Shown here piece after piece: positions 19,164 to 28,698 of a stretch of DNA of 64,000 nt. The translations under genes and the position numbers were made by a program. A model generated the notes under the pieces. It was not told where the DNA came from. It made no database searches and worked only from the letters and a program-made list of their open reading frames with translations. Each line of letters starts with the position of its first letter. Within the stretch, counting starts at the first letter, position 1. Origin of the DNA: Lithodes maja (Eukaryota; Arthropoda; Malacostraca; Decapoda; Lithodidae); contig JBAKBP010003092.1 of NCBI GenBank assembly GCA_037953745.1, forward strand, positions 62,001 through 126,000, given 5' to 3'.

Positions 19164-21851
19164 CGTAATATCATAATTTTGTACCGACCTCCAAACACCA
19201 CAGGGGAAATTTTCAAGGAGGTCGCAGAGAAGATACAATCACTCCTACAAAATCTGCCAACTCCCGCTACAGATGTCATCATCACAGGAGATTTCAACCT
19301 GCCCATCATCAATTGGGCAACCATGAAAATAGACGGAGGAACCAGGGATGAAAAACAGCAAGCCAAGGAGCTAATGACTATCATGGACACTGCATACATG
19401 AAGCAATACATTGAGGAACCTACAAGAGGCAACAACACACTGGACTTACTATTTGGCAACAACTTCGACCTGGTACACTCGTACGAAACTGTAAAAACTA
19501 TAATGTCCGACCACAGCCTCATCAAAGTTAGAACCCCCACACCAGCCGCCACACCACCAAGAAGATGTCAACAGGAATCAAGCCAAGTACCCTGCACCTC
19601 TCTGAAAGATCTCAACTTCTACAGCAAAGATATAGACTGGGACAGACTGAGAGCAGAACTGGCAGTAACTGATTGGAGGGCACTATTCGAAGATAAAAAC
19701 GTCGACGAAACTCTCAGTATCCTCCAGAAACAATGCCTGGAGACCTGTAAAAACACCATACCACCCAAATCAAGCAGGAAGCAGATCAAGCAGATCCCCA
19801 GAGATAGAAAAATACTAATGAAGAAAAGGACATACTTGAGAGCCAAGCAAAGGAAGACCAGCTATGCACACAATATCACCAAACTACAAGAAGAGCTCGA
19901 TGAAGTTGAACGTAAACTCATCCAGTCACACCAAGAGCAAAGAACACGTGAAGAACTACAAGCAGTTGCAAACATACGAGTAAATAGCAAATTCTTCTAT
20001 GCATACGCAAAAAGGAGACTCAGGAACACCTCAACAATAGGACCCCTTGCAAAACCTACGGGCGAACTTGAGAGTGACCCGACCGAAATGGCCAAGATAC
20101 TCAAACATCAGTACGAAAGTGTCTTCAGCCCGCCAAATGAAGACAAGAAAATCGATAATGCAACGACCTTCTTTGACAACGCTCCAGGGACACCACATCA
20201 ACTCTCCTCGGTAACAGTATCAACAGAGGACATAATAGCAGCCATCGACAAGATTGGACCAAACTCTGCGGCAGGACCAGACGGCTTTCATGCCCAACTG
20301 CTAAAAAACTGCAAACATCAGCTAGCCTTGCCTCTAAAACTGCTGTGGAGCAAGTCCCTACAAACTGGATATGTACCACAATCCCTAAAAGAAGGTACTG
20401 TCACACCAATACACAAAGGGGGCAGTAAAGGCATAGCCAAAAATTACAGACCAGTGGTGCTGACGTCACATCTTATTAAAATCATAGAAAGAACAATACG
20501 AGCTAAGATGGTCAGCTACCTGGAAGATAACGAGGCATTCAACGAGGGTCAACATGGCTTTAGACAAGGCCGCTCCTGCCTTTCACAACTACTATCACAC
20601 TACGACAAAATCCTACAGGATATTCAAGACGGAGAAAATGTAGACGTCATATATCTAGATTTCGCCAAAGCTTTTGACAAGGTGGACCATGGGATCCTTC
20701 TACATAAACTCAAATCACTGGGAATAGGGGGAGACCTTGGAAGATGGCTCCACAGTTTCATCACCAACAGAAAACAAAGAGTCACAGTTCAAGGAAGCCT
20801 ATCAGAAGCAGGAGGGGTCATCAGCGGAGTACCACAAGGATCAGTACTGGGACCTCTCCTATTCCTCATCATGACAGGAGACATCGACAGGGACCTGGAA
20901 CACTCAACAGCCTCATCGTTTGCAGACGACACCAGACTCATGAAGAAAATCACCTCACAACATGATGCACAGCTACTACAACAAGACTTGGACAAAATCC
21001 TGAAGTGGGCAGAAGAAAACAACATGGCCCTAAACGGAGACAAGTTCGAGCTTCTAAGGTACGGGAACAAGAGAGCACTACAAAACGACACCAACTACAA
21101 AAGTGGACAGCAAGAAATTACCGCCAAAGACACAGTGAAGGACTTGGGAGTAAATATGAGCAGTGACGCCACTTTTTCCCAGCATATTACCAAAGCCACA
21201 ACAACAGCAAAACAAATAGCAGGCTGGATCCTGAGAACCTTCCACACAAGAAATGAGAGGTGTATGTTAACACTGTGGAAGTCACTGGTCCTACCACGAC
21301 TGGAGTACTGCTCTCAGCTCTGGTCTCCCCAAAAAGTAGGAGAAATAACAGAAATCGAAGCCACCCAGAGGACATTCACCAGTAAAATCCACGGGTTTCA
21401 ACACCTTAACTACTGGGAGAGACTCAAGGAGCTGCAGCTGTACTCACTTCAAAGACGTAGGGAGAGATACATCATCATCTACGTCTGGAAGATTTTGGAA
21501 AAAAAGGTACCAAATCCAAACATCCAAGAGACTCAACACCAAAGGCGAGGGAGGCTGTGCTATGTGAGGACTACGCCGGGATCAACACAAAAAATCAAAT
21601 CCCTGATCCATCACAGCTTTACATACAACGGAACCAGACTGTTCAACTGTATACCAGCCCCTCTCAGGAACATGACCGGGGTGTCTCCAGACACCTTCAA
21701 GAAACACTTGGACATGTGGCTGGCCAAAATACTGGACCGGCCACCAACACCAGGATACCCCAGCACCAACTCCAACCGACTTCTAGAATGGAGAGTGGAA
21801 GAAAGGGAGCTGCCTGGTCGCAGTGGAGCCCCAGCTCAACTGTGTCACTAA
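19164..21851 (+). CDS. LINE ORF2: endonuclease C-terminus and reverse transcriptase
   Basis: About 895 codons are open to a TAA at 21849-21851. The first part completes the AP endonuclease (YRPPNTT, VIITGDFNLPIINW, PTRGNNTLDLLF, SDHSLIKV). The RT follows with AKNYRPVVLTSHLIKIIERT, HGFRQGRSCLSQLL, YLDFAKAFDKVDH, GVPQGSVLGPLLFL and the catalytic FADDTRLM (near 20920). The C-terminal part includes VKDLGVNMSSDATF, LVLPRLEYCSQLW and RTFTSKIHGFQHLNYWERLK. This is the expected order for CR1/L2 ORF2. Only the upstream frameshift damages it, so it is a young copy. Confidence 0.88.
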   Translation, partial: RNIIILYRPPNTTGEIFKEVAEKIQSLLQNLPTPATDVIITGDFNLPIINWATMKIDGGTRDEKQQAKELMTIMDTAYMKQYIEEPTRGNNTLDLLFGNNFDLVHSYETVKTIMSDHSLIKVRTPTPAATPPRRCQQESSQVPCTSLKDLNFYSKDIDWDRLRAELAVTDWRALFEDKNVDETLSILQKQCLETCKNTIPPKSSRKQIKQIPRDRKILMKKRTYLRAKQRKTSYAHNITKLQEELDEVERKLIQSHQEQRTREELQAVANIRVNSKFFYAYAKRRLRNTSTIGPLAKPTGELESDPTEMAKILKHQYESVFSPPNEDKKIDNATTFFDNAPGTPHQLSSVTVSTEDIIAAIDKIGPNSAAGPDGFHAQLLKNCKHQLALPLKLLWSKSLQTGYVPQSLKEGTVTPIHKGGSKGIAKNYRPVVLTSHLIKIIERTIRAKMVSYLEDNEAFNEGQHGFRQGRSCLSQLLSHYDKILQDIQDGENVDVIYLDFAKAFDKVDHGILLHKLKSLGIGGDLGRWLHSFITNRKQRVTVQGSLSEAGGVISGVPQGSVLGPLLFLIMTGDIDRDLEHSTASSFADDTRLMKKITSQHDAQLLQQDLDKILKWAEENNMALNGDKFELLRYGNKRALQNDTNYKSGQQEITAKDTVKDLGVNMSSDATFSQHITKATTTAKQIAGWILRTFHTRNERCMLTLWKSLVLPRLEYCSQLWSPQKVGEITEIEATQRTFTSKIHGFQHLNYWERLKELQLYSLQRRRERYIIIYVWKILEKKVPNPNIQETQHQRRGRLCYVRTTPGSTQKIKSLIHHSFTYNGTRLFNCIPAPLRNMTGVSPDTFKKHLDMWLAKILDRPPTPGYPSTNSNRLLEWRVEERELPGRSGAPAQLCH

Positions 21852-21919
21852 CGGACGGAATACAACAAAGTGTAACAAAGTGTAACAAAGTGTAAGTGTA
21901 TGATCAATATGGACAACAG

Positions 21920-21975
21920 TAACATAATGAAATCTCAATTTAAGACCAGACTAAACCTTGCTAACAAAACATAAC
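21920..21975 (+). repeat. Fragment of hairpin MITE family H
   Basis: TAACATAATGAAATCTCAAT, TTAAGACCAGACTAAACC and TTGCTAACAAAAC match the right half of the units at 24458-24776. Confidence 0.6.
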
Positions 21976-23097
21976 TGCATGAATGTGGGCTCTCAGAGAA
22001 ATGTTGAGTATAACTCCATTTATTGGTCACCAATTATTTTGACATATTTGAAGACAGATATGGAATCTATATGCTCTAAGCATCATATTAAAATTAGTTT
22101 CAACCCTCGGCAAAACCTATTAAAAAAAACGGTAACAACATGTCTACCTACCGTAAAACGGTTGTCAATACTCTCTTATAGACGGCGCGGCTTTCAGCGA
22201 CGCCATTTTTTCGTGAACTGGAGAGCTTTATCCTTCAACTTTTGTAATACTATCACGCCATCTGCCATTCCTCATTGGAAATACTGAGTTTCATTTCCTA
22301 ACTCCTGCGCAATACGTCACGAAACACTTCTGGATTCTTATTGGGGTTTTTTTCTGACCACGTCATTAAACTCATAGATTCCGTCACGCATACAACCAGC
22401 AACCTATCAGGTGAGTTTATTGACCTTGATTACGTCATTGCACTGAACCAATCACAGATACACACCTTCATTTAAGTCTCTCCTCACTTTAGTCATGGAC
22501 GCCACTTGTAATGGTTGTTCACCCCTCCCACATTCAGTGATTATTGACACTACAAGGAACAATAGTGCAGCCCTTAAGGTTTTTACTGACCATGGTTGTT
22601 AGCCTACATCTGTTTCCTGCAAACTCTGCTCAAACGAATGTTACTATTATGAACCGGCAGACCAGTGGCGATGCGGTCATTATTGGTTTTGAAATAAAAC
22701 CACTACTCGTCGTAACTCCTCGTCGAAAACGTGGACGCATCTCTTCCCCACCTACTCCCTCCACATCTCAATAAGGCATGCAATTACGCTTTCATATTTT
22801 CGCGGGTTTAAAAACGGCGAAAACAAAATTATGTAAGCAAAACTTGGCTCGTGTTTTAAGGTATTTCCGTAATTGTTTAATCGAAGTCCTCTTTTTTTTC
22901 TAGTTATTAAAAACGTATTCTATGGTGTATTATATGATACATAGAAGCAATAGAACTGTTCAAATGACCTGGGAAGTGTATATTAAACCAAATACAAAAC
23001 TTTGAATAATGAGGTAAGAGATATGTGTTTTTTATCACTTTTCATCCCAAGACCAGTGGGGGTCTGGGGGCAGCAGCCCCCCAGGATGCCCAGGTTA

Positions 23098-23127
23098 CGT
23101 TAGGTTAGGTTAGGTTAGGTTAGGTTA
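23098..23127 (+). repeat. Interstitial (TTAGG)n tract
   Basis: Six consecutive TTAGG units, following GCCCAGGTTACG. Shorter GGTTAGG clusters follow at about 23305-23340. Confidence 0.8.
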
Positions 23128-23433
23128 ATGACCAGCTATGTAAATACAGTAGTGAACATTTGGTTTAGTCTGTGCTCAAAAATCCATTTTCTTTAGCAGG
23201 CCATACACTAAACAATTACCCCCTTTTCACAGACAAATACACAAACAATCTGTCAAAGATGCAAATAGCGGGGGTGTGGGGGCGGCAGCCCCCACCCATA
23301 ATACTAGGATAGGTTAGGTAAGGTTGTTAGGTTAGGCTAATGTCCTTTCAAAGGGGTATAGGCTTGTAAACACTATGATAGCTTAACATGAGCCAAAAAT
23401 CGAAATTAGGTTAGTGTAATTTGTTTACTCTTA

Positions 23434-23960
23434 AAACTCGCAAAATCAGAGCCAACTTTTCCCAAAACTTGGCTCGGGTTTTCCAATATTCGGGTTTTAT
23501 GGCTTTGCAATTTCGGGAAACCTGAGCCAAATTTCTAAATGAGGTTACTGTCATTTGTTTGTCTACAAACTCGCAAAATCCGAGCCAGCTTTGGCCAAAA
23601 CCTGGCTCGGGTTTTCCAAAATTCGGGTTTTATGGCTTTGCAATTTTGGGAAACCTGAGCCAAATTTCTAAATGAGGTTACTGTCATTTGTTTGTTTACA
23701 AACTCGCAAAATCCGAGCCAGCTTTGGCCAAAAGCTGGCTCGGGTTTTCCAAAATTCGGGTTTTATGGGTTTGCAATTTTGGGAAACCTGAGCCAAATTT
23801 CTAAATGAGGTTACTGTCATTTTGTTATCTACAAACTCGCAAAATCCGAGCCAGCTTTGGCCAAAACTTGGCTCGGGTTTTCGAAATATTGGGTTTTAGG
23901 CCTTTGAAATACCTTCAAACCCGAGCCAAGTTTTGCTTGAATACGTTTGTATCGCCGTTT
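23434..23960. repeat. Four tandem 133-bp units with internal palindromes
   Basis: Each unit starts AAACTCGCAAAATCCGAGCC (starts 23434, 23567, 23700, 23833). It contains the self-complementary core GAGCCAGCTTTGGCC...TGGCTCGG and ends AAATGAGGTTACTGTCATTT. CCGAGCC/GGCTCGG pairs would let each unit fold into a hairpin. Confidence 0.8.
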
Positions 23961-24457
23961 TACGCATTTAACCCCTCATTTTCCCTGTACTTCATAGCCC
24001 TCCCCACTATCGGGTGGCGTGTCTTAAGATCGTTGTATAATGGGGAAAACGGTTTCGCCGAGGGTTCTAATTATTTCTAAACACTATATATTGATGAAAA
24101 CTAACAGGGAAAAATAAAAAAATCCATGGGAAAATTGGTGACCAATAAATGGAGTTTTTCCAAATGTTGTACAAGATGTCCATGTTGGCCATAGAATATA
24201 ATAATCATATGTATTTTGATCTGGGAATTCCAAAAATGTAATTATTAATTGTCTAACTACTTAATTAGTTGAAATAGAGGAAAATTCATTATATAAGTTT
24301 ATGAGCATTGTTTGTAGGTCGCTTAATTTCAATATTATTAAATAACTTAGGCTCTTTTTGGACTCCCCAGGTTAAATTGGTTAAGAAGATATTACTTTAA
24401 GCCATCTATGCACACTTTGGTTCAAGTATCACTGACAGCCACCATTCAGCTAAGAAA

Positions 24458-24776
24458 AGTGAGCAGGATTTAGTCCGAAGTAAAAGTGAGACTAAACTAT
24501 GTTACCTAAACAATGCTCACATTCAGTCCGACATGAATTATATACTAAATGTGAGCTTATTTAGGTAACATAATGAAGTCTCACTTGAAACAGGGACTAA
24601 ACCTTACTCACCAAAATAAAATAAAGTGAGCAGGGTTTAATCCAAGGTTAAAGTGAGATTAAACTTTGTTACCTAAACATGCTCACATTCAGTCCGACAT
24701 GAATTGTGTACTAAATGTGAGCTTATTTAGGTAACATGATGAAGTCTCAATTTAAGATCGTACTAAACCTTGCTAA
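24458..24776. mobile_element. Two tandem hairpin MITEs (family H)
   Basis: Two ~155-bp units each contain GTTACCTAAACA...TGCTCACATTCAGTCCGAC followed by its inverted counterpart (GTGAGCTTATTTAGGTAAC). The ends are GTGAGCAGG(A/G)TTTA and TAAACCTT(A/G)CT. The almost full-length complementarity indicates foldback elements. A third fragment lies at 21920-21975. Confidence 0.65.
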
Positions 24777-24879
24777 AAAAACGTAGCTTAATAATCCAGC
24801 ACCTGGGAGTATAAATATAAAGGCAGGGAAGGTAGTTACTGCATTATTTTTTTTCGGGGTTGCTGTGTGAAAGTTTGTA

Positions 24880-25010
24880 TTTTTGTGTGTGTGTGTATGT
24901 GAAAGTTTATGTGTGTGTGTGTGTATGTGAGAGTTTGTGTGTGTGTGTGTGAAATTTTGTGTTTGTGTGTGTGAGAGAGTGTGTGTGTGTAATAGATAGA
25001 TACAGAGAGA
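24880..25010. repeat. (TG)n/(AG)n microsatellite
   Basis: Interrupted GTGTGT runs followed by AGAGAG, with no other content. Confidence 0.8.
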
Positions 25011-25065
25011 GAGAGAGGGAAATTTGCACTTTAACTCATGAACTGTGGCCAGATATAACAAAATC

Positions 25066-25500
25066 CAGGAATACAAGAAAATATGAGGAGGAATACAAGA
25101 CAATATGAGGAGGAATACAAGAAAATATGAGGAGGAATACAAGACAATATGAAGAGGAATACAAGACAATATGAGGAGGAATATAAGAAAATATGAGGAG
25201 GAATACAAGACAATATGAGGAGGAATACAAGACAATATGAGGAGGAATACAAGACAATATGAAGAGGAATACAAGACAATATGAGGAGGAATACAAGACA
25301 ATATGAGGAGGAATACAAGAAAATATGAGGAGGAATACAAGACAATATGAGGAGGAATACAAGACAATATGAGGAGGAATACAAGACAATATGAGGAGGA
25401 ATACAAGACAATATGAGGAGGAATACAAGACAATATGAGGAGGAATACAAGACAATATGAGGAGGAATACAAGACAATATGAAGAGGAATACAAGACAAT
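25066..25500. repeat. 22-bp minisatellite, left palindrome arm (~20 units)
   Basis: The unit is AATACAAGACAATATGAGGAGG with A/C and G/A variants. Because 22 is not divisible by three and no frame contains a stop, all three minus-strand frames stay open. These open frames are not genes. Confidence 0.92.
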
Positions 25501-25652
25501 CAACGTGAAATAGCATTGTTTTGGCCATGTTATCACTACCAAAGACATCATTTGAACTATAAACCACAAATTCTATCTTTAAATATACGACAATAAAGAC
25601 TAAATATAATGGACTTGGCTTTCGTTTAACACACTGACTTAACAAAATGTGA

Positions 25653-25851
25653 TTAACTCTCCTCTTTATTTTATTCTAGCTATATTTAGACGATTGAATG
25701 CAGTTTAAGAGGGATGTGTGGTAGTAAAAAGGGTTAAGTGTGATAGTTCGAAGCCTATTAATCGCTGGTGGCTCTTTTTAAACTGAATAAAATCGTCTAA
25801 TAAAAGCCAGAAGAAAGTATAAAAAGACGTCACTGGTAGAGAAGGGGTTAA
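25653..25851. mobile_element. Palindromic TTAA MITE family P (left arm, outer)
   Basis: 199 bp bounded by TTAA (25653-25656 and 25848-25851). It has an internal inverted pair TTAGACGATTGAATGCAGTT / AACTGAATAAAATCGTCTAA and the right end GGTAGAGAAGGGGTTAA. Its inverted-repeat partner is 33174-33372. Confidence 0.8.
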
Positions 25852-25964
25852 TTTAATAAAGGGCATTCAAATAGAAAACTCTGATAATATTTCTGGTAGA
25901 GTTCTCAAGGCCACAGCGACCAAGTGCAAATACGCCACATAAAGGGGTGGGTTTATTTGTCTGG

Positions 25965-26060
25965 GCCCATTCTCCCTCATGTTTAGCCCCATTAGTTTTG
26001 AGATTTTGAGACGTCCGCTCCATTAGCTTGGCAATAAGACCAAGACAGAAAGAGGTCACG
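25965..26060 (+). repeat. R1 repeat fragment in the palindrome arm
   Basis: CTCCCTCATGTTTAGCCCCA, TTTTGAGACGTCCGC and TTGGCAATAAGACC correspond to 541-640. The mirror copy is 33000-33070. Confidence 0.6.
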
Positions 26061-26115
26061 TCTCGGAGCTGATAATGTGATGCAGGTGGAATAGGAGGTG
26101 GTGGTGGGAGATAAG

Positions 26116-27793
26116 AACTAATAGAGTTTTCCCATGCTAGAATAAGAAGGGCTATAGAAAAAATGAACAGAAGTAAGTCACCGGGACCGGATGGGATACA
26201 CCCAAGAATCATAAAGGAAGGAGGGGAGATGTTAGTAGAGCCATTGAAAATGTTATTTGAGGTATCGTTTAATACAGGACAAATCCCGATGGACTGGAGA
26301 GAGGCGAACATAACAGCTATATTTAAGAAGGGAAAGAGAAATGACCCAGGGAATTATAGACCAGTCAGTTTGACAAGTGTTGTGTGTAAACTAATGGAAA
26401 CGGTAATTAGAGAAAGAATAATGGATCATATGAAGTCAAACCAACTTTTTAGTGGGAGACAGTTCGGATTCTTGCCGGGGAGGTCGACGGTACTACAGCT
26501 AATTAAGGTGGTAGATGATTGGATGCAAATTCTAGAAGATGGTGATGTAATAGACGTAGTATATTGCGATTTTATGAAGGCCTTCGATAAGGTCCCACAT
26601 AAAAGGTTAATAGAGAAAGTTAGAAGCTATAATATAGGGGAGAAATGTGTGAAATGGATAGAAGCCTTCCTGAAAGATCGGAGACAGAGGGTACTGGTGA
26701 ATGGAATAGACTCGGGGTGGAGGGAAATTACAAGTGGGGTACCTCAGGGATCTGTGTTGGGACCACTGCTGTTCGTTATATTTATCAACGACTTGCCTGA
26801 AGTTATAACTAATGGAAGTGAGGTATACCTGTATGCGGATGACACTAAACTGTATAGAAGAGTGAGGAGTAAGGAAGATATGGGTTTGCTTCAAGGAGAT
26901 GTGGAGGGCATGAAGGGATGGTCTGAGCATTGGTTAATGCCTTTTCATCCAAAAAAATGCAAGTACATGCGGATTGGGACCAGCAAGATAGACAAGGTAG
27001 GATACAGTATGTATGAAGCGATGGAGGAAGTGAGTGCAGAAAAGGATATAGGAGTAGTGATAGACAATAAGTTAAATTTCTCGGAACATTTAGCGGAAAA
27101 GATAAACAAAGCCAATAGAATTGTAGGGCTGATAAGGAGGACATTTGTGTCACTTGACGAAGAAATCTTCAGGAATCTATATACAGCGCTGGTTAGGCCG
27201 CACCTGGAATATGCAAACCAGGTGTGGGCTCCATATATGGTAAAGGATATAGAAGCAGTGGAGAAAGTGCAGAGGAGAGCTAGCAAGCTGGTACCAACGT
27301 TGAAGAACGCGGGCTATGAGCAGAGGTTGAGGACACTGGGGCTTCCGACACTGGCATATAGGAGAAAGAGAGGGGATATGATAGAGACTTTTAAGATAGT
27401 GTCAGGAAAGTACGATGAGGATGTGTGTGAAGGTATCTTCTTGATGCGGGAGGGAACAAGAACGAGAGGACACTCTAAGAAAATTTACAAAGAAAGAAAT
27501 AGGCTTGAGAAGGCAAAGAACTCATTTTGTGATAGAGTGGTAAATGAGTGGAACGCACTGCCCCAGTATGTAGTCGATTCCGAATCAATAAGGGAGTTTG
27601 AAAGTAATCTTGATAAAGCATGGGGAAGACAAGATTTGAAGTTTGATTATAAAACAAAAATACAGAATAGTAAAAATGTTGCGTCTGCTACCGCCGCCGC
27701 CAACACCGTGAAGAACCGCAGCAGTGCAAGTACTGGTACTGAGCTGGATACACAGGCATAGTTTGCCTTTTTCCAGAGGATCTACTGTAAGAA
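26116..27793 (+). mobile_element. 5'-truncated CR1-like LINE inserted in the left palindrome arm
   Basis: The element is bracketed by ATAAG at 26111-26115 and 27794-27798. The mirror site in the right arm (CTTAT at 32905-32909) shows the uninterrupted sequence GGAGATAAGAGGTGTC when reversed. This defines the insertion to the base, with a 5-bp target-site duplication. It starts within the RT fingers and ends after the stop codon in a short TAAGAA-type tail. Confidence 0.85.
26163..27761 (+). CDS. CR1-like reverse transcriptase (N-terminally truncated), intact frame
   Basis: About 532 codons without a stop; an ATG exists at 26164 within SPGPDGIHPRIIKE context, but the natural ORF2 start and the endonuclease are absent. 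RT motifs in order are NYRPVSLTSVVCKLMETVI, FGFLPGRSTVLQLI, VYCDFMKAFDKVPHKRL, SGVPQGSVLGPLLFV and the catalytic YADDTKLYRRV (near 26830). C-terminal landmarks are KDIGVVIDNKLNFSEH, LVRPHLEYANQVWAP, RTLGLPTLAYRRKRGDMIET and CDRVVNEWNALPQ. The gene is 5'-truncated but otherwise undamaged, indicating a recent insertion. Confidence 0.88.
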   Translation: MNRSKSPGPDGIHPRIIKEGGEMLVEPLKMLFEVSFNTGQIPMDWREANITAIFKKGKRNDPGNYRPVSLTSVVCKLMETVIRERIMDHMKSNQLFSGRQFGFLPGRSTVLQLIKVVDDWMQILEDGDVIDVVYCDFMKAFDKVPHKRLIEKVRSYNIGEKCVKWIEAFLKDRRQRVLVNGIDSGWREITSGVPQGSVLGPLLFVIFINDLPEVITNGSEVYLYADDTKLYRRVRSKEDMGLLQGDVEGMKGWSEHWLMPFHPKKCKYMRIGTSKIDKVGYSMYEAMEEVSAEKDIGVVIDNKLNFSEHLAEKINKANRIVGLIRRTFVSLDEEIFRNLYTALVRPHLEYANQVWAPYMVKDIEAVEKVQRRASKLVPTLKNAGYEQRLRTLGLPTLAYRRKRGDMIETFKIVSGKYDEDVCEGIFLMREGTRTRGHSKKIYKERNRLEKAKNSFCDRVVNEWNALPQYVVDSESIREFESNLDKAWGRQDLKFDYKTKIQNSKNVASATAAANTVKNRSSASTGTELDTQA

Positions 27794-28242
27794 ATAAGAG
27801 GTGTCTTGTTTTCCCACCAACACCACCTCCACCACCACCACCCCTATTCATAGTGTGCACGGGGTTAGTTCCGATTTCTCCACCAGACGGCGTGGGACAT
27901 CATCCCTAGGGTAAAATAGAGGGAAATTACGACAATGAAGACTTATTACTGCCTTGTGATAAAAGCAGGGTGTATAAAGAGTGAACAACACCGACTATAT
28001 CTCCATATATACCGTACTGGGCTAACTTAAATACCGGTACTGTATCATCATTATTTACATGTCGATTTTATAATTTTACACCATACAGTAGTATGTTGAT
28101 ATTTATCCGTTTTCCGTATATTTTTTTAATGATTACTATGCGAGCGAAGGCGAAGCAGAACACAAAAAAGTTTTTGTTATAAGACACCAACATTCCATTA
28201 TTCACTTCCTTTCTGTAATATATGTTTTTTATTGTTTTTATA

Positions 28243-28246
28243 TACA

Positions 28247-28312
<66 letters not shown>

Positions 28313-28322
28313 CGAGAGCGAG
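28243..28322. repeat. (TA)n(GA)n microsatellite, left arm
   Basis: Short TA run followed by GAGAGA. The mirror locus at 32350-32452 is longer, so the arms have diverged in microsatellite length. Confidence 0.85.
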
Positions 28323-28433
28323 ATCAAATAATGTCTACGTTTTGGAAATTAGATATACTATTAAGCTTATAAGCCTTGTTACAACAGCAGAACTGCGCAT
28401 GAATTCCGTACAGAAATCTTTGAGAACAGAATA

Positions 28434-28660
28434 TTAACCCCTTCTTTACCGGTAACGTCTTTTTGTATTTGATTTCAGCTACATTTAGACGATTTTGTTT
28501 AAGCTTGGGAAGGATATAATTATGATACCGGTATCTAAAAGGATTAATTGAGATAGGCTGTAGCCTTGTAATGAATAGACGTCCTTCCTAAGCTGTACAG
28601 AATCGTCTAATAGTGACCAGAATATAATGAAAAGTACATCACCGGTACAGAAGGGGTTAA
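28434..28660. mobile_element. Palindromic TTAA MITE family P (left arm, inner)
   Basis: 227 bp from TTAACCCCTTCTTTACCGGT to ACCGGTACAGAAGGGGTTAA, almost perfect terminal inverted repeats, with a second inverted pair around TTAGACGATTTTGTT and GTACAGAATCGTCTAA. It is the clearest family member. Its mirror is 32024-32241. Confidence 0.85.
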
Positions 28661-28698
28661 AGGCACGTAACACAATCTACCGGTACATAGGCTAGGCC

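Larger units (their letters stand above)
18218..21893 (+). mobile_element. CR1/L2-type LINE, nearly complete
   Basis: The element holds ORF1 (CCCH-finger protein), then an AP-type endonuclease and RT, and ends in a short-unit tail of about three TGTAACAAAG repeats (21860-21893). Non-LTR elements with short 3' repeat tails and FADD RT boxes belong to the CR1/L2/Jockey assemblage. The upstream boundary is inferred from the break in the R1 repeat after GCGAGCGGTAGCG (18217). ORF1 has no ATG before its first zinc finger, so the 5' end is probably truncated. Confidence 0.8.
22012..24156. mobile_element. 2.1-kb TIR-bounded element of unknown class
   Basis: The ends are an exact 24-bp inverted repeat (22012-22035 and 24133-24156; key part TTTATTGGTCACCAAT). 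Similar flanking bases (ATGTTG) lie just outside, so the TIR may be a little longer. Subterminal inverted copies of ACCCTCGGC(A/G)AAACC lie near 22108 and 24055. The interior holds a GC-moderate segment (22170-22800), a (TTAGG)n tract (23098-23127) and four 133-bp palindromic repeats. I recognise no intact transposase; short open frames near 22500-22770 show only a few CxxC pairs. Confidence 0.6.

Noticed and set aside
22497..22790. Possible Merlin/IS1595-like transposase zinc ribbon (CKLCSNEC, QWRCGHYW)
   Set aside because: Only a few Cys pairs in a frame with two stops; no catalytic region could be found, so not supportable.
25031..25645. Long hydrophobic repeat proteins in three frames (also 33377-34109)
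   Set aside because: They are translations of a stop-free 22-bp minisatellite; all three frames are open equally.
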